This document shows positions 25,201 to 38,032 of a stretch of 64,000 nucleotides of DNA, in pieces. Position 1 is the first letter of the stretch; each line of letters opens with the position of its first letter. This DNA comes from Camarhynchus parvulus (lineage: Eukaryota > Chordata > Aves > Passeriformes > Thraupidae). The notes under the pieces were generated by a model that saw nothing but the letters and a program-made list of their open reading frames with translations, made no database searches and was not told where the DNA came from. The stretch is taken from positions 22,343 through 86,342 of the forward strand of contig NW_022148963.1 of the NCBI RefSeq assembly GCF_901933205.1, read 5' to 3'. The position numbers and the translations under genes were made by a program.

Positions 25201-28200
25201 GAGGGAAAAGGGCCGATGTTGGTGTATGGGGTCCTGAGGCCAGGAGTGGCCGGCTGCCTCCTGAAATTCGGGTGATTTTCAAGATTGTTCCCAGACCCAA
25301 GCAGGCACCAGTGGCAACTCGGGCTGGTTTGAGAGTGCCAAGGACTCCTGCAATCTGCCATAAAGAACCAGGGCTGGTGAGTTTTCTTTGGAGGAAAAGG
25401 GCCGATGTTGGTGTATGGGGTCCTGAGGCCAGGAGTGGCCGGCTGCCTCCTGAAATTCGGTGATTTTCAAGATTGTTCCCAGACCCAAGCAGGCACCAGT
25501 GGCAACTCGGGCTGGTTTGAGAGTGCCAAGGGACTCCTGCAATCTGCCATAAAGAACCAGGGCTGGTGAGTTTTCTTTGGAGGGAAAAGGGCCGATGTTG
25601 GTGTATGGGGTCCTGAGGCCAGGAGTGGCCGGGCTGCCTCCTGAAATTCGGGTGATTTTCAAGATTGTTCCCAGACCCAAGCAGGCACCAGTGGCAACTC
25701 GGGCTGGTTTGAGAGTGCCAAGGGACTCCTGCAATCTGCCATAAAGAACCAGGGCTGGTGAGTTTTCTTTGGAGGGAAAAGGGCCGATGTTGGTGTATGG
25801 GGTCCTGAGGCCAGGAGTGGCCGGCTGCCTCCTGAAATTCGGTGATTTTCAAGATTGTTCCCAGACCCAAGCAGGCACCAGTGGCAACTCGGGCTGGTTT
25901 GAGAGTGCCAAGGGACTCCTGCAATCTGCCATAAAGAACCAGGGCTGGTGAGTTTTCTTTGGAGGGAAAAGGGCCGATGTTGGTGTATGGGGTCCTGAGG
26001 CCAGGAGTGGCCGGCTGCCTCCTGAAATTCGGGTGATTTTCAAGATTGTTCCCAGACCCAAGCAGGCACCAGTGGCAACTCGGGCTGGTTTGAGAGTGCC
26101 AAGGACTCCTGCAATCTGCCATAAAGAACCAGGGCTGGTGAGTTTTCTTTGGAGGGAAAAGGGCCGATGTTGGTGTATGGGGTCCTGAGGCCAGGAGTGG
26201 CCGGGCTGCCTCCTGAAATTCGGTGATTTTCAAGATTGTTCCCAGACCCAAGCAGGCACCAGTGGCAACTCGGGCTGGTTTGAGAGTGCCAAGGGACTCC
26301 TGCAATCTGCCATAAAGAACCAGGGCTGGTGAGTTTTCTTTGGAGGGAAAAGGGCCGATGTTGGTGTATGGGGTCCTGAGGCCAGGAGTGGCCGGCTGCC
26401 TCCTGAAATTCGGTGATTTTCAAGATTGTTCCCAGACCCAAGCAGGCACCAGTGGCAACTCGGGCTGGTTTGAGAGTGCCAAGGACTCCTGCAATCTGCC
26501 ATAAAGAACCAGGGCTGGTGAGTTTTCTTTGGAGGGAAAAGGGCCGATGTTGGTGTATGGGGTCCTGAGGCCAGGAGTGGCCGGGCTGCCTCCTGAAATT
26601 CGGTGATTTTCAAGATTGTTCCCAGACCCAAGCAGGCACCAGTGGCAACTCGGGCTGGTTTGAGAGTGCCAAGGACTCCTGCAATCTGCCATAAAGAACC
26701 AGGGCTGGTGAGTTTTCTTTGAGGGAAAAGGGCCGATGTTGGTGTATGGGGTCCTGAGGCCAGGAGTGGCCGGCTGCCTCCTGAAATTCGGTGATTTTCA
26801 AGATTGTTCCCAGACCCAAGCAGGCACCAGTGGCAACTCGGGCTGGTTTGAGAGTGCCAAGGGACTCCTGCAATCTGCCATAAAGAACCAGGGCTGGTGA
26901 GTTTTCTTTGAGGAAAAGGGCCGATGTTGGTGTATGGGGTCCTGAGGCCAGGAGTGGCCGGCTGCCTCCTGAAATTCGGTGATTTTCAAGATTGTTCCCA
27001 GACCCAAGCAGGCACCAGTGGCAACTCGGGCTGGTTTGAGAGTGCCAAGGGACTCCTGCAATCTGCCATAAAGAACCAGGGCTGGTGAGTTTTCTTTGGA
27101 GGGAAAAGGGCCGATGTTGGTGTATGGGGTCCTGAGGCCAGGAGTGGCCGGCTGCCTCCTGAAATTCGGTGATTTTCAAGATTGTTCCCAGACCCAAGCA
27201 GGCACCAGTGGCAACTCGGGCTGGTTTGAGAGTGCCAAGGGACTCCTGCAATCTGCCATAAAGAACCAGGGCTGGTGAGTTTTCTTTGGAGGGAAAAGGG
27301 CCGATGTTGGTGTATGGGGTCCTGAGGCCAGGAGTGGCCGGCTGCCTCCTGAAATTCGGTGATTTTCAAGATTGTTCCCAGACCCAAGCAGGCACCAGTG
27401 GCAACTCGGGCTGGTTTGAGAGTGCCAAGGACTCCTGCAATCTGCCATAAAGAACCAGGGCTGGTGAGTTTTCTTTGGAGGGAAAAGGGCCGATGTTGGT
27501 GTATGGGGTCCTGAGGCCAGGAGTGGCCGGCTGCCTCCTGAAATTCGGTGATTTTCAAGATTGTTCCCAGACCCAAGCAGGCACCAGTGGCAACTCGGGC
27601 TGGTTTGAGAGTGCCAAGGACTCCTGCAATCTGCCATAAAGAACCAGGGCTGGTGAGTTTTCTTTTGTGGGCGAAGGGCCGATGTTGGTGTATGGGGTCC
27701 TGTGGCCAGGAGTGGCCGGCTGCCTCCTGAAATTCGGGTGATTTTCAAGATTGTTCCCAGACCCAAGCAGGCACCAGTGGCAACTCGGGCTGGTTTGAGA
27801 GTGCCAAGGGACTCCTGCAATCTGCCATAAAGAACCAGGGCTGGTGAGTTTTCTTTGGAGGGAAAAGGGCCGATGTTGGTGTATGGGGTCCTGAGGCCAG
27901 GAGTGGCCGGCTGCCTCCTGAAATTCGGTGATTTTCAAGATTGTTCCCAGACCCAAGCAGGCACCAGTGGCAACTCGGGCTGGTTTGAGAGTGCCAAGGG
28001 ACTCCTGCAATCTGCCATAAAGAACCAGGGCTGGTGAGTTTTCTTTGGAGGGAAAAGGGCCGATGTTGGTGTATGGGGTCCTGAGGCCAGGAGTGGCCGG
28101 CTGCCTCCTGAAATTCGGGTGATTTTCAAGATTGTTCCCAGACCCAAGCAGGCACCAGTGGCAACTCGGGCTGGTTTGAGAGTGCCAAGGACTCCTGCAA

Positions 28201-29370
28201 TCTGCCATAAAGAACCAGGGCTGGTGAGTTTTCTTTGAGGGAAAAGGGCCGATGTTGGTGTATGGGGTCCTGAGGCCAGGAGTGGCCGGCTGCCTCCTGA
28301 AATTCGGGTGATTTTCAAGATTGTTCCCAGACCCAAGCAGGCACCAGTGGCAACTCGGGCTGGTTTGAGAGTGCCAAGGACTCCTGCAATCTGCCATAAA
28401 GAACCAGGGCTGGTGAGTTTTCTTTGGAGGGAAAAGGGCCGATGTTGGTGTATGGGGTCCTGAGGCCAGGAGTGGCCGGCTGCCTCCTGAAATTCGGTGA
28501 TTTTCAAGATTGTTCCCAGACCCAAGCAGGCACCAGTGGCAACTCGGGCTGGTTTGAGAGTGCCAAGGGACTCCTGCAATCTGCCATAAAGAACCAGGGC
28601 TGGTGAGTTTTCTTTGGAGGGAAAAGGGCCGATGTTGGTGTATGGGGTCCTGAGGCCAGGAGTGGCCGGGCTGCCTCCTGAAATTCGGTGATTTTCAAGA
28701 TTGTTCCCAGACCCAAGCAGGCACCAGTGGCAACTCGGGCTGGTTTGAGAGTGCCAAGGGACTCCTGCAATCTGCCATAAAGAACCAGGGCTGGTGAGTT
28801 TTCTTTGGAGGGAAAAGGGCCGATGTTGGTGTATGGGGTCCTGAGGCCAGGAGTGGCCGGCTGCCTCCTGAAATTCGGGTGATTTTCAAGATTGTTCCCA
28901 GACCCAAGCAGGCACCAGTGGCAACTCGGGCTGGTTTGAGAGTGCCAAGGGACTCCTGCAATCTGCCATAAAGAACCAGGGCTGGTGAGTTTTCTTTGGA
29001 GGGAAAAGGGCCGATGTTGGTGTATGGGGTCCTGTGGCCAGGAGTGGCCGGCTGCCTCCTGAAATTCGGTGATTTTCAAGATTGTTCCCAGACCCAAGCA
29101 GGCACCAGTGGCAACTCGGGCTGGTTTGAGAGTGCCAAGGACTCCTGCAATCTGCCATAAAGAACCAGGGCTGGTGAGTTTTCTTTGAGGGAAAAGGGCC
29201 GATGTTGGTGTATGGGGTCCTGAGGCCAGGAGTGGCCGGCTGCCTCCTGAAATTCGGTGATTTTCAAGATTGTTCCCAGACCCAAGCAGGCACCAGTGGC
29301 AACTCGGGCTGGTTTGAGAGTGCCAAGGGACTCCTGCAATCTGCCATAAAGAACCAGGGCTGGTGAGTTT

Positions 29371-29383
29371 TCTTTTGTGGGAA
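29371..29383 (+). repeat. Intermediate form of the substituted cassette (two of four changes)
   Basis: This unit reads TTTTGTGGGAAAAGG, with G119T and A121T but the ancestral AA at 125-126. A second intermediate near 34,884 reads TTTTGTGGGCAAAGG, with three of the four changes. Together with the eight full copies they form an ordered series, either stepwise mutation or conversion tracts that ended inside the cassette. Confidence 0.8.
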
Positions 29384-29448
29384 AAGGGCCGATGTTGGTG
29401 TATGGGGTCCTGAGGCCAGGAGTGGCCGGCTGCCTCCTGAAATTCGGT

Positions 29449-32400
29449 GATTTTCAAGATTGTTCCCAGACCCAAGCAGGCACCAGTGGCAACTCGGGCT
29501 GGTTTGAGAGTGCCAAGGGACTCCTGCAATCTGCCATAAAGAACCAGGGCTGGTGAGTTTTCTTTGGAGGGAAAAGGGCCGATGTTGGTGTATGGGGTCC
29601 TGAGGCCAGGAGTGGCCGGCTGCCTCCTGAAATTCGGTGATTTTCAAGATTGTTCCCAGACCCAAGCAGGCACCAGTGGCAACTCGGGCTGGTTTGAGAG
29701 TGCCAAGGGACTCCTGCAATCTGCCATAAAGAACCAGGGCTGGTGAGTTTTCTTTGGAGGGAAAAGGGCCGATGTTGGTGTATGGGGTCCTGAGGCCAGG
29801 AGTGGCCGGCTGCCTCCTGAAATTCGGTGATTTTCAAGATTGTTCCCAGACCCAAGCAGGCACCAGTGGCAACTCGGGCTGGTTTGAGAGTGCCAAGGGA
29901 CTCCTGCAATCTGCCATAAAGAACCAGGGCTGGTGAGTTTTCTTTGGAGGGAAAAGGGCCGATGTTGGTGTATGGGGTCCTGAGGCCAGGAGTGGCCGGC
30001 TGCCTCCTGAAATTCGGTGATTTTCAAGATTGTTCCCAGACCCAAGCAGGCACCAGTGGCAACTCGGGCTGGTTTGAGAGTGCCAAGGGACTCCTGCAAT
30101 CTGCCATAAAGAACCAGGGCTGGTGAGTTTTCTTTGGAGGGAAAAGGGCCGATGTTGGTGTATGGGGTCCTGAGGCCAGGAGTGGCCGGGCTGCCTCCTG
30201 AAATTCGGGTGATTTTCAAGATTGTTCCCAGACCCAAGCAGGCACCAGTGGCAACTCGGGCTGGTTTGAGAGTGCCAAGGGACTCCTGCAATCTGCCATA
30301 AAGAACCAGGGCTGGTGAGTTTTCTTTGGAGGGAAAAGGGCCGATGTTGGTGTATGGGGTCCTGAGGCCAGGAGTGGCCGGCTGCCTCCTGAAATTCGGT
30401 GATTTTCAAGATTGTTCCCAGACCCAAGCAGGCACCAGTGGCAACTCGGGCTGGTTTGAGAGTGCCAAGGGACTCCTGCAATCTGCCATAAAGAACCAGG
30501 GCTGGTGAGTTTTCTTTGGAGGGAAAAGGGCCGATGTTGGTGTATGGGGTCCTGAGGCCAGGAGTGGCCGGCTGCCTCCTGAAATTCGGTGATTTTCAAG
30601 ATTGTTCCCAGACCCAAGCAGGCACCAGTGGCAACTCGGGCTGGTTTGAGAGTGCCAAGGGACTCCTGCAATCTGCCATAAAGAACCAGGGCTGGTGAGT
30701 TTTCTTTGGAGGGAAAAGGGCCGATGTTGGTGTATGGGGTCCTGAGGCCAGGAGTGGCCGGCTGCCTCCTGAAATTCGGTGATTTTCAAGATTGTTCCCA
30801 GACCCAAGCAGGCACCAGTGGCAACTCGGGCTGGTTTGAGAGTGCCAAGGGACTCCTGCAATCTGCCATAAAGAACCAGGGCTGGTGAGTTTTCTTTGGA
30901 GGGAAAAGGGCCGATGTTGGTGTATGGGGTCCTGAGGCCAGGAGTGGCCGGCTGCCTCCTGAAATTCGGTGATTTTCAAGATTGTTCCCAGACCCAAGCA
31001 GGCACCAGTGGCAACTCGGGCTGGTTTGAGAGTGCCAAGGGACTCCTGCAATCTGCCATAAAGAACCAGGGCTGGTGAGTTTTCTTTGGAGGGAAAAGGG
31101 CCGATGTTGGTGTATGGGGTCCTGAGGCCAGGAGTGGCCGGCTGCCTCCTGAAATTCGGTGATTTTCAAGATTGTTCCCAGACCCAAGCAGGCACCAGTG
31201 GCAACTCGGGCTGGTTTGAGAGTGCCAAGGGACTCCTGCAATCTGCCATAAAGAACCAGGGCTGGTGAGTTTTCTTTGGAGGGAAAAGGGCCGATGTTGG
31301 TGTATGGGGTCCTGAGGCCAGGAGTGGCCGGCTGCCTCCTGAAATTCGGTGATTTTCAAGATTGTTCCCAGACCCAAGCAGGCACCAGTGGCAACTCGGG
31401 CTGGTTTGAGAGTGCCAAGGGACTCCTGCAATCTGCCATAAAGAACCAGGGCTGGTGAGTTTTCTTTGGAGGGAAAAGGGCCGATGTTGGTGTATGGGGT
31501 CCTGAGGCCAGGAGTGGCCGGCTGCCTCCTGAAATTCGGTGATTTTCAAGATTGTTCCCAGACCCAAGCAGGCACCAGTGGCAACTCGGGCTGGTTTGAG
31601 AGTGCCAAGGGACTCCTGCAATCTGCCATAAAGAACCAGGGCTGGTGAGTTTTCTTTGGAGGGAAAAGGGCCGATGTTGGTGTATGGGGTCCTGAGGCCA
31701 GGAGTGGCCGGCTGCCTCCTGAAATTCGGTGATTTTCAAGATTGTTCCCAGACCCAAGCAGGCACCAGTGGCAACTCGGGCTGGTTTGAGAGTGCCAAGG
31801 GACTCCTGCAATCTGCCATAAAGAACCAGGGCTGGTGAGTTTTCTTTGGAGGGAAAAGGGCCGATGTTGGTGTATGGGGTCCTGAGGCCAGGAGTGGCCG
31901 GCTGCCTCCTGAAATTCCGGTGATTTTCAAGATTGTTCCCAGACCCAAGCAGGCACCAGTGGCAACTCGGGCTGGTTTGAGAGTGCCAAGGGACTCCTGC
32001 AATCTGCCATAAAGAACCAGGGCTGGTGAGTTTTCTTTGGAGGGAAAAGGGCCGATGTTGGTGTATGGGGTCCTGAGGCCAGGAGTGGCCGGCTGCCTCC
32101 TGAAATTCGGTGATTTTCAAGATTGTTCCCAGACCCAAGCAGGCACCAGTGGCAACTCGGGCTGGTTTGAGAGTGCCAAGGACTCCTGCAAACTGCCATA
32201 AAGAACCAGGGCTGGTGAGTTTTCTTTGGAGGAAAAAGGGCCGATGTTGGTGTATGGGGTCCTGAGGCCAGGAGTGGCCGGCTGCCTCCTGAAATTCGGT
32301 GATTTTCAAGATTGTTCCCAGACCCAAGCAGGCACCAGTGGCAACTCGGGCTGGTTTGAGAGTGCCAAGGGACTCCTGCAATCTGCCATAAAGAACCAGG

Positions 32401-34770
32401 GCTGGTGAGTTTTCTTTGGAGGAAAAAGGGCCGATGTTGGTGTATGGGGTCCTGAGGCCAGGAGTGGCCGGCTGCCTCCTGAAATTCGGTGATTTTCAAG
32501 ATTGTTCCCAGACCCAAGCAGGCACCAGTGGCAACTCGGGCTGGTTTGAGAGTGCCAAGGGACTCCTGCAATCTGCCATAAAGAACCAGGGCTGGTGAGT
32601 TTTCTTTGGAGGGAAAAAGGGCCGATGTTGGTGTATGGGGTCCTGAGGCCAGGAGTGGCCGGCTGCCTCCTGAAATTCGGTGATTTTCAAGATTGTTCCC
32701 AGACCCAAGCAGGCACCAGTGGCAACTCGGGCTGGTTTGAGAGTGCCAAGGGACTCCTGCAATCTGCCATAAAGAACCAGGGCTGGTGAGTTTTCTTTGG
32801 AGGGAAAAGGGCCGATGTTGGTGTATGGGGTCCTGAGGCCAGGAGTGGCCGGCTGCCTCCTGAAATTCGGTGATTTTCAAGATTGTTCCCAGACCCAAGC
32901 AGGCACCAGTGGCAACTCGGGCTGGTTTGAGAGTGCCAAGGGACTCCTGCAATCTGCCATAAAGAACCAGGGCTGGTGAGTTTTCTTTGGAGGGAAAAGG
33001 GCCGATGTTGGTGTATGGGGTCCTGAGGCCAGGAGTGGGCCGGCTGCCTCCTGAAATTCGGTGATTTTCAAGATTGTTCCCAGACCCAAGCAGGCACCAG
33101 TGGCAACTCGGGCTGGTTTGAGAGTGCCAAGGGACTCCTGCAATCTGCCATAAAGAACCAGGGCTGGTGAGTTTTCTTTGGAGGGAAAAGGGCCGATGTT
33201 GGTGTATGGGGTCCTGAGGCCAGGAGTGGCCGGCTGCCTCCTGAAATTCGGTGATTTTCAAGATTGTTCCCAGACCCAAGCAGGCACCAGTGGCAACTCG
33301 GGCTGGTTTGAGAGTGCCAAGGGACTCCTGCAATCTGCCATAAAGAACCAGGGCTGGTGAGTTTTCTTTGGAGGGAAAAGGGCCGATGTTGGTGTATGGG
33401 GTCCTGAGGCCAGGAGTGGCCGGCTGCCTCCTGAAATTCGGTGATTTTCAAGATTGTTCCCAGACCCAAGCAGGCACCAGTGGCAACTCGGGCTGGTTTG
33501 AGAGTGCCAAGGGACTCCTGCAATCTGCCATAAAGAACCAGGGCTGGTGAGTTTTCTTTGGAGGAAAAGGGCCGATGTTGGTGTATGGGGTCCTGAGGCC
33601 AGGAGTGGCCGGCTGCCTCCTGAAATTCGGTGATTTTCAAGATTGTTCCCAGACCCAAGCAGGCACCAGTGGCAACTCGGGCTGGTTTGAGAGTGCCAAG
33701 GGACTCCTGCAATCTGCCATAAAGAACCAGGGCTGGTGAGTTTTCTTTGGAGGGAAAAGGGCCGATGTTGGTGTATGGGGTCCTGAGGCCAGGAGTGGCC
33801 GGCTGCCTCCTGAAATTCGGTGATTTTCAAGATTGTTCCCAGACCCAAGCAGGCACCAGTGGCAACTCGGGCTGGTTTGAGAGTGCCAAGGGACTCCTGC
33901 AATCTGCCATAAAGAACCAGGGCTGGTGAGTTTTCTTTTGTGGGCGAAGGGCCGATGTTGGTGTATGGGGTCCTGAGGCCAGGAGTGGCCGGCTGCCTCC
34001 TGAAATTCGGGTGATTTTCAAGATTGTTCCCAGACCCAAGCAGGCACCAGTGGCAACTCGGGCTGGTTTGAGAGTGCCAAGGGACTCCTGCAAACTGCCA
34101 TAAAGAACCAGGGCTGGTGAGTTTTCTTTGGAGGGAAAAGGGCCGATGTTGGTGTATGGGGTCCTGAGGCCAGGAGTGGCCGGCTGCCTCCTGAAATTCG
34201 GTGATTTTCAAGATTGTTCCCAGACCCAAGCAGGCACCAGTGGCAACTCGGGCTGGTTTGAGAGTGCCAAGGGACTCCTGCAATCTGCCATAAAGAACCA
34301 GGGCTGGTGAGTTTTCTTTGGAGGGAAAAGGGCCGATGTTGGTGTATGGGGTCCTGAGGCCAGGAGTGGCCGGCTGCCTCCTGAAATTCGGTGATTTTCA
34401 AGATTGTTCCCAGACCCAAGCAGGCACCAGTGGCAACTCGGGCTGGTTTGAGAGTGCCAAGGACTCCTGCAATCTGCCATAAAGAACCAGGGCTGGTGAG
34501 TTTTCTTTGGAGGGAAAAGGGCCGATGTTGGTGTATGGGGTCCTGAGGCCAGGAGTGGCCGGCTGCCTCCTGAAATTCGGTGATTTTCAAGATTGTTCCC
34601 AGACCCAAGCAGGCACCAGTGGCAACTCGGGCTGGTTTGAGAGTGCCAAGGGACTCCTGCAATCTGCCATAAAGAACCAGGGCTGGTGAGTTTTCTTTGG
34701 AGGGAAAAGGGCCGATGTTGGTGTATGGGGTCCTGAGGCCAGGAGTGGCCGGCTGCCTCCTGAAATTCGG
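29449..34770 (+). repeat. Block III: mostly canonical satellite, 28 monomers
   Basis: Units from 29,449 to about 31,900 are nearly all canonical, apart from two G gains at about 30,189 and 30,208. Variation then rises between 31,917 and 34,460: an extra C (ATTCCGG) at 31,917, loss of G with T to A at unit 83 (32,192), two adjacent GAGGG to GAGGA changes (about 32,231 and 32,421), an A5 tract at about 32,614, an extra G at 33,037 (GTGGGCC), the substituted cassette at 33,934, and T to A at 34,094. The A to T change at unit 156 is absent. No gene is present. Confidence 0.85.
31917..33039 (+). repeat. Marker-bearing segment A, partner of the segment at 60,436
   Basis: This stretch of six monomers begins with the rare ATTCCGG variant (31,917) and ends with the rare GTGGGCC variant (33,037), 1,120 bases apart. 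It has an A5 tract whose preceding GGG is 426 bases before the end marker. ATTCCGG and GTGGGCC each occur only twice in the window, and both pairs have the same unit spacing. The position of the T to A change at unit 83 differs from the partner by two units, so the two segments are related but not identical. Confidence 0.6.
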
Positions 34771-36676
34771 TGATTTTCAAGATTGTTCCCAGACCCAAGC
34801 AGGCACCAGTGGCAACTCGGGCTGGTTTGAGAGTGCCAAGGGACTCCTGCAATCTGCCATAAAGAACCAGGGCTGGTGAGTTTTCTTTTGTGGGCAAAGG
34901 GCCGATGTTGGTGTATGGGGTCCTGAGGCCAGGAGTGGCCGGGCTGCCTCCTGAAATTCGGTGATTTTCAAGATTGTTCCCAGACCCAAGCTGGCACCAG
35001 TGGCAACTCGGGCTGGTTTGAGAGTGCCAAGGGACTCCTGCAATCTGCCATAAAGAACCAGGGCTGGTGAGTTTTCTTTGGAGGGAAAAGGGCCGATGTT
35101 GGTGTATGGGGTCCTGAGGCCAGGAGTGGCCGGCTGCCTCCTGAAATTCGGGTGATTTTCAAGATTGTTCCCAGACCCAAGCAGGCACCAGTGGCAACTC
35201 GGGCTGGTTTGAGAGTGCCAAGGACTCCTGCAATCTGCCATAAAGAACCAGGGCTGGTGAGTTTTCTTTGGAGGGAAAAGGGCCGATGTTGGTGTATGGG
35301 GTCCTGAGGCCAGGAGTGGCCGGGCTGCCTCCTGAAATTCGGTGATTTTCAAGATTGTTCCCAGACCCAAGCAGGCACCAGTGGCAACTCGGGCTGGTTT
35401 GAGAGTGCCAAGGACTCCTGCAATCTGCCATAAAGAACCAGGGCTGGTGAGTTTTCTTTGGAGGGAAAAGGGCCGATGTTGGTGTATGGGGTCCTGAGGC
35501 CAGGAGTGGCCGGGCTGCCTCCTGAAATTCGGTGATTTTCAAGATTGTTCCCAGACCCAAGCAGGCACCAGTGGCAACTCGGGCTGGTTTGAGAGTGCCA
35601 AGGGACTCCTGCAATCTGCCATAAAGAACCAGGGCTGGTGAGTTTTCTTTGGAGGGAAAAAGGGCCGATGTTGGTGTATGGGGTCCTGAGGCCAGGAGTG
35701 GCCGGGCTGCCTCCTGAAATTCGGTGATTTTCAAGATTGTTCCCAGACCCAAGCAGGCACCAGTGGCAACTCGGGCTGGTTTGAGAGTGCCAAGGGACTC
35801 CTGCAATCTGCCATAAAGAACCAGGGCTGGTGAGTTTTCTTTGGAGGGAAAAGGGCCGATGTTGGTGTATGGGGTCCTGAGGCCAGGAGTGGCCGGCTGC
35901 CTCCTGAAATTCGGTGATTTTCAAGATTGTTCCCAGACCCAAGCAGGCACCAGTGGCAACTCGGGCTGGTTTGAGAGTGCCAAGGGACTCCTGCAATCTG
36001 CCATAAAGAACCAGGGCTGGTGAGTTTTCTTTGGAGGGAAAAGGGCCGATGTTGGTGTATGGGGTCCTGAGGCCAGGAGTGGCCGGCTGCCTCCTGAAAT
36101 TCGGTGATTTTCAAGATTGTTCCCAGACCCAAGCAGGCACCAGTGGCAACTCGGGCTGGTTTGAGAGTGCCAAGGGACTCCTGCAATCTGCCATAAAGAA
36201 CCAGGGCTGGTGAGTTTTCTTTGGAGGGAAAAGGGCCGATGTTGGTGTATGGGGTCCTGTGGCCAGGAGTGGCCGGCTGCCTCCTGAAATTCGGGTGATT
36301 TTCAAGATTGTTCCCAGACCCAAGCAGGCACCAGTGGCAACTCGGGCTGGTTTGAGAGTGCCAAGGGACTCCTGCAATCTGCCATAAAGAACCAGGGCTG
36401 GTGAGTTTTCTTTGGAGGGAAAAGGGCCGATGTTGGTGTATGGGGTCCTGAGGCCAGGAGTGGCCGGCTGCCTCCTGAAATTCGGTGATTTTCAAGATTG
36501 TTCCCAGACCCAAGCAGGCACCAGTGGCAACTCGGGCTGGTTTGAGAGTGCCAAGGACTCCTGCAATCTGCCATAAAGAACCAGGGCTGGTGAGTTTTCT
36601 TTGGAGGGAAAAGGGCCGATGTTGGTGTATGGGGTCCTGAGGCCAGGAGTGGCCGGGCTGCCTCCTGAAATTCGGG

Positions 36677-36865
36677 TGATTTTCAAGATTGTTCCCAGAC
36701 CCAAGCAGGCACCAGTGGCAACTCGGGCTGGTTTGAGAGTGCCAAGGGACTCCTGCAATCTGCCATAAAGAACCAGGGCTGGTGAGTTTTCTTTGGAGGG
36801 AAAAGGGCCGATGTTGGTGTATGGGGTCCTGAGGCCAGGAGTGGCCGGCTGCCTCCTGAAATTCG
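36677..36865 (+). repeat. Monomer with a 3-base deletion at its junction
   Basis: The junction reads ATTCGATTTTC instead of ATTCGGTGATTTTC, so three bases (GTG or equivalent) are missing. This is the only in-phase junction deletion I noticed. It is flanked by ordinary units. Confidence 0.8.
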
Positions 36866-38020
36866 ATTTTCAAGATTGTTCCCAGACCCAAGCAGGCACC
36901 AGTGGCAACTCGGGCTGGTTTGAGAGTGCCAAGGGACTCCTGCAATCTGCCATAAAGAACCAGGGCTGGTGAGTTTTCTTTGGAGGGAAAAAGGGCCGAT
37001 GTTGGTGTATGGGGTCCTGTGGCCAGGAGTGGCCGGCTGCCTCCTGAAATTCGGTGATTTTCAAGATTGTTCCCAGACCCAAGCAGGCACCAGTGGCAAC
37101 TCGGGCTGGTTTGAGAGTGCCAAGGGACTCCTGCAATCTGCCATAAAGAACCAGGGCTGGTGAGTTTCTTTTGAGGGAAAAGGGCCGATGTTGGTGTATG
37201 GGGTCCTGAGGCCAGGAGTGGCCGGCTGCCTCCTGAAATTCGGGTGATTTTCAAGATTGTTCCCAGACCCAAGCAGGCACCAGTGGCAACTCGGGCTGGT
37301 TTGAGAGTGCCAAGGACTCCTGCAATCTGCCATAAAGAACCAGGGCTGGTGAGTTTTCTTTGAGGGAAAAGGGCCGATGTTGGTGTATGGGGTCCTGAGG
37401 CCAGGAGTGGCCGGCTGCCTCCTGAAATTCGGTGATTTTCAAGATTGTTCCCAGACCCAAGCAGGCACCAGTGGCAACTCGGGCTGGTTTGAGAGTGCCA
37501 AGGACTCCTGCAATCTGCCATAAAGAACCAGGGCTGGTGAGTTTTCTTTGGAGGGAAAAGGGCCGATGTTGGTGTATGGGGTCCTGTGGCCAGGAGTGGC
37601 CGGCTGCCTCCTGAAATTCGGGTGATTTTCAAGATTGTTCCCAGACCCAAGCAGGCACCAGTGGCAACTCGGGCTGGTTTGAGAGTGCCAAGGGACTCCT
37701 GCAATCCGCCATAAAGAACCAGGGCTGGTGAGTTTTCTTTGAGGGAAAAGGGCCGATGTTGGTGTATGGGGTCCTGAGGCCAGGAGTGGCCGGCTGCCTC
37801 CTGAAATTCGGTGATTTTCAAGATTGTTCCCAGACCCAAGCAGGCACCAGTGGCAACTCGGGCTGGTTTGAGAGTGCCAAGGGACTCCTGCAATCTGCCA
37901 TAAAGAACCAGGGCTGGTGAGTTTTCTTGGAGGGAAAAGGGCCGATGTTGGTGTATGGGGTCCTGAGGCCAGGAGTGGCCGGCTGCCTCCTGAAATTCGG
38001 GTGATTTTCAAGATTGTTCC

Positions 38021-38032
38021 CAGACCAGCAAG
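38021..38032 (+). repeat. Two-base insertion in a C-run context
   Basis: The stretch reads CAGACCAGCAAGCAGG where the majority has CAGACCCAAGCAGG, a net gain of two bases. This is the only unit in which I saw the CCC at unit 24-26 altered. G runs on the same strand vary repeatedly by contrast. Confidence 0.75.

Larger units (their letters stand above)
18997..29448 (+). repeat. Block II: variant-rich satellite, 55 monomers
   Basis: About 44 of 55 units carry at least one recurrent variant (hand count). Frequent types are loss of one G at unit 70-72, gain of one G at 171-172 (GGCCGGGCTG), gain of one G at 189-190 (ATTCGGGTGA), loss of a G at 119-120 or 122-124, and A to T at unit 156 (21,247, 21,818, 27,703 and 29,035). 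T to A at unit 83, present in blocks I and III, is absent here. Because gains and losses alternate, reverse-strand frames stay open for long stretches (for example 725 codons at 18,812-20,989), but these are read-through of repeats. No gene is present. Confidence 0.88.
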
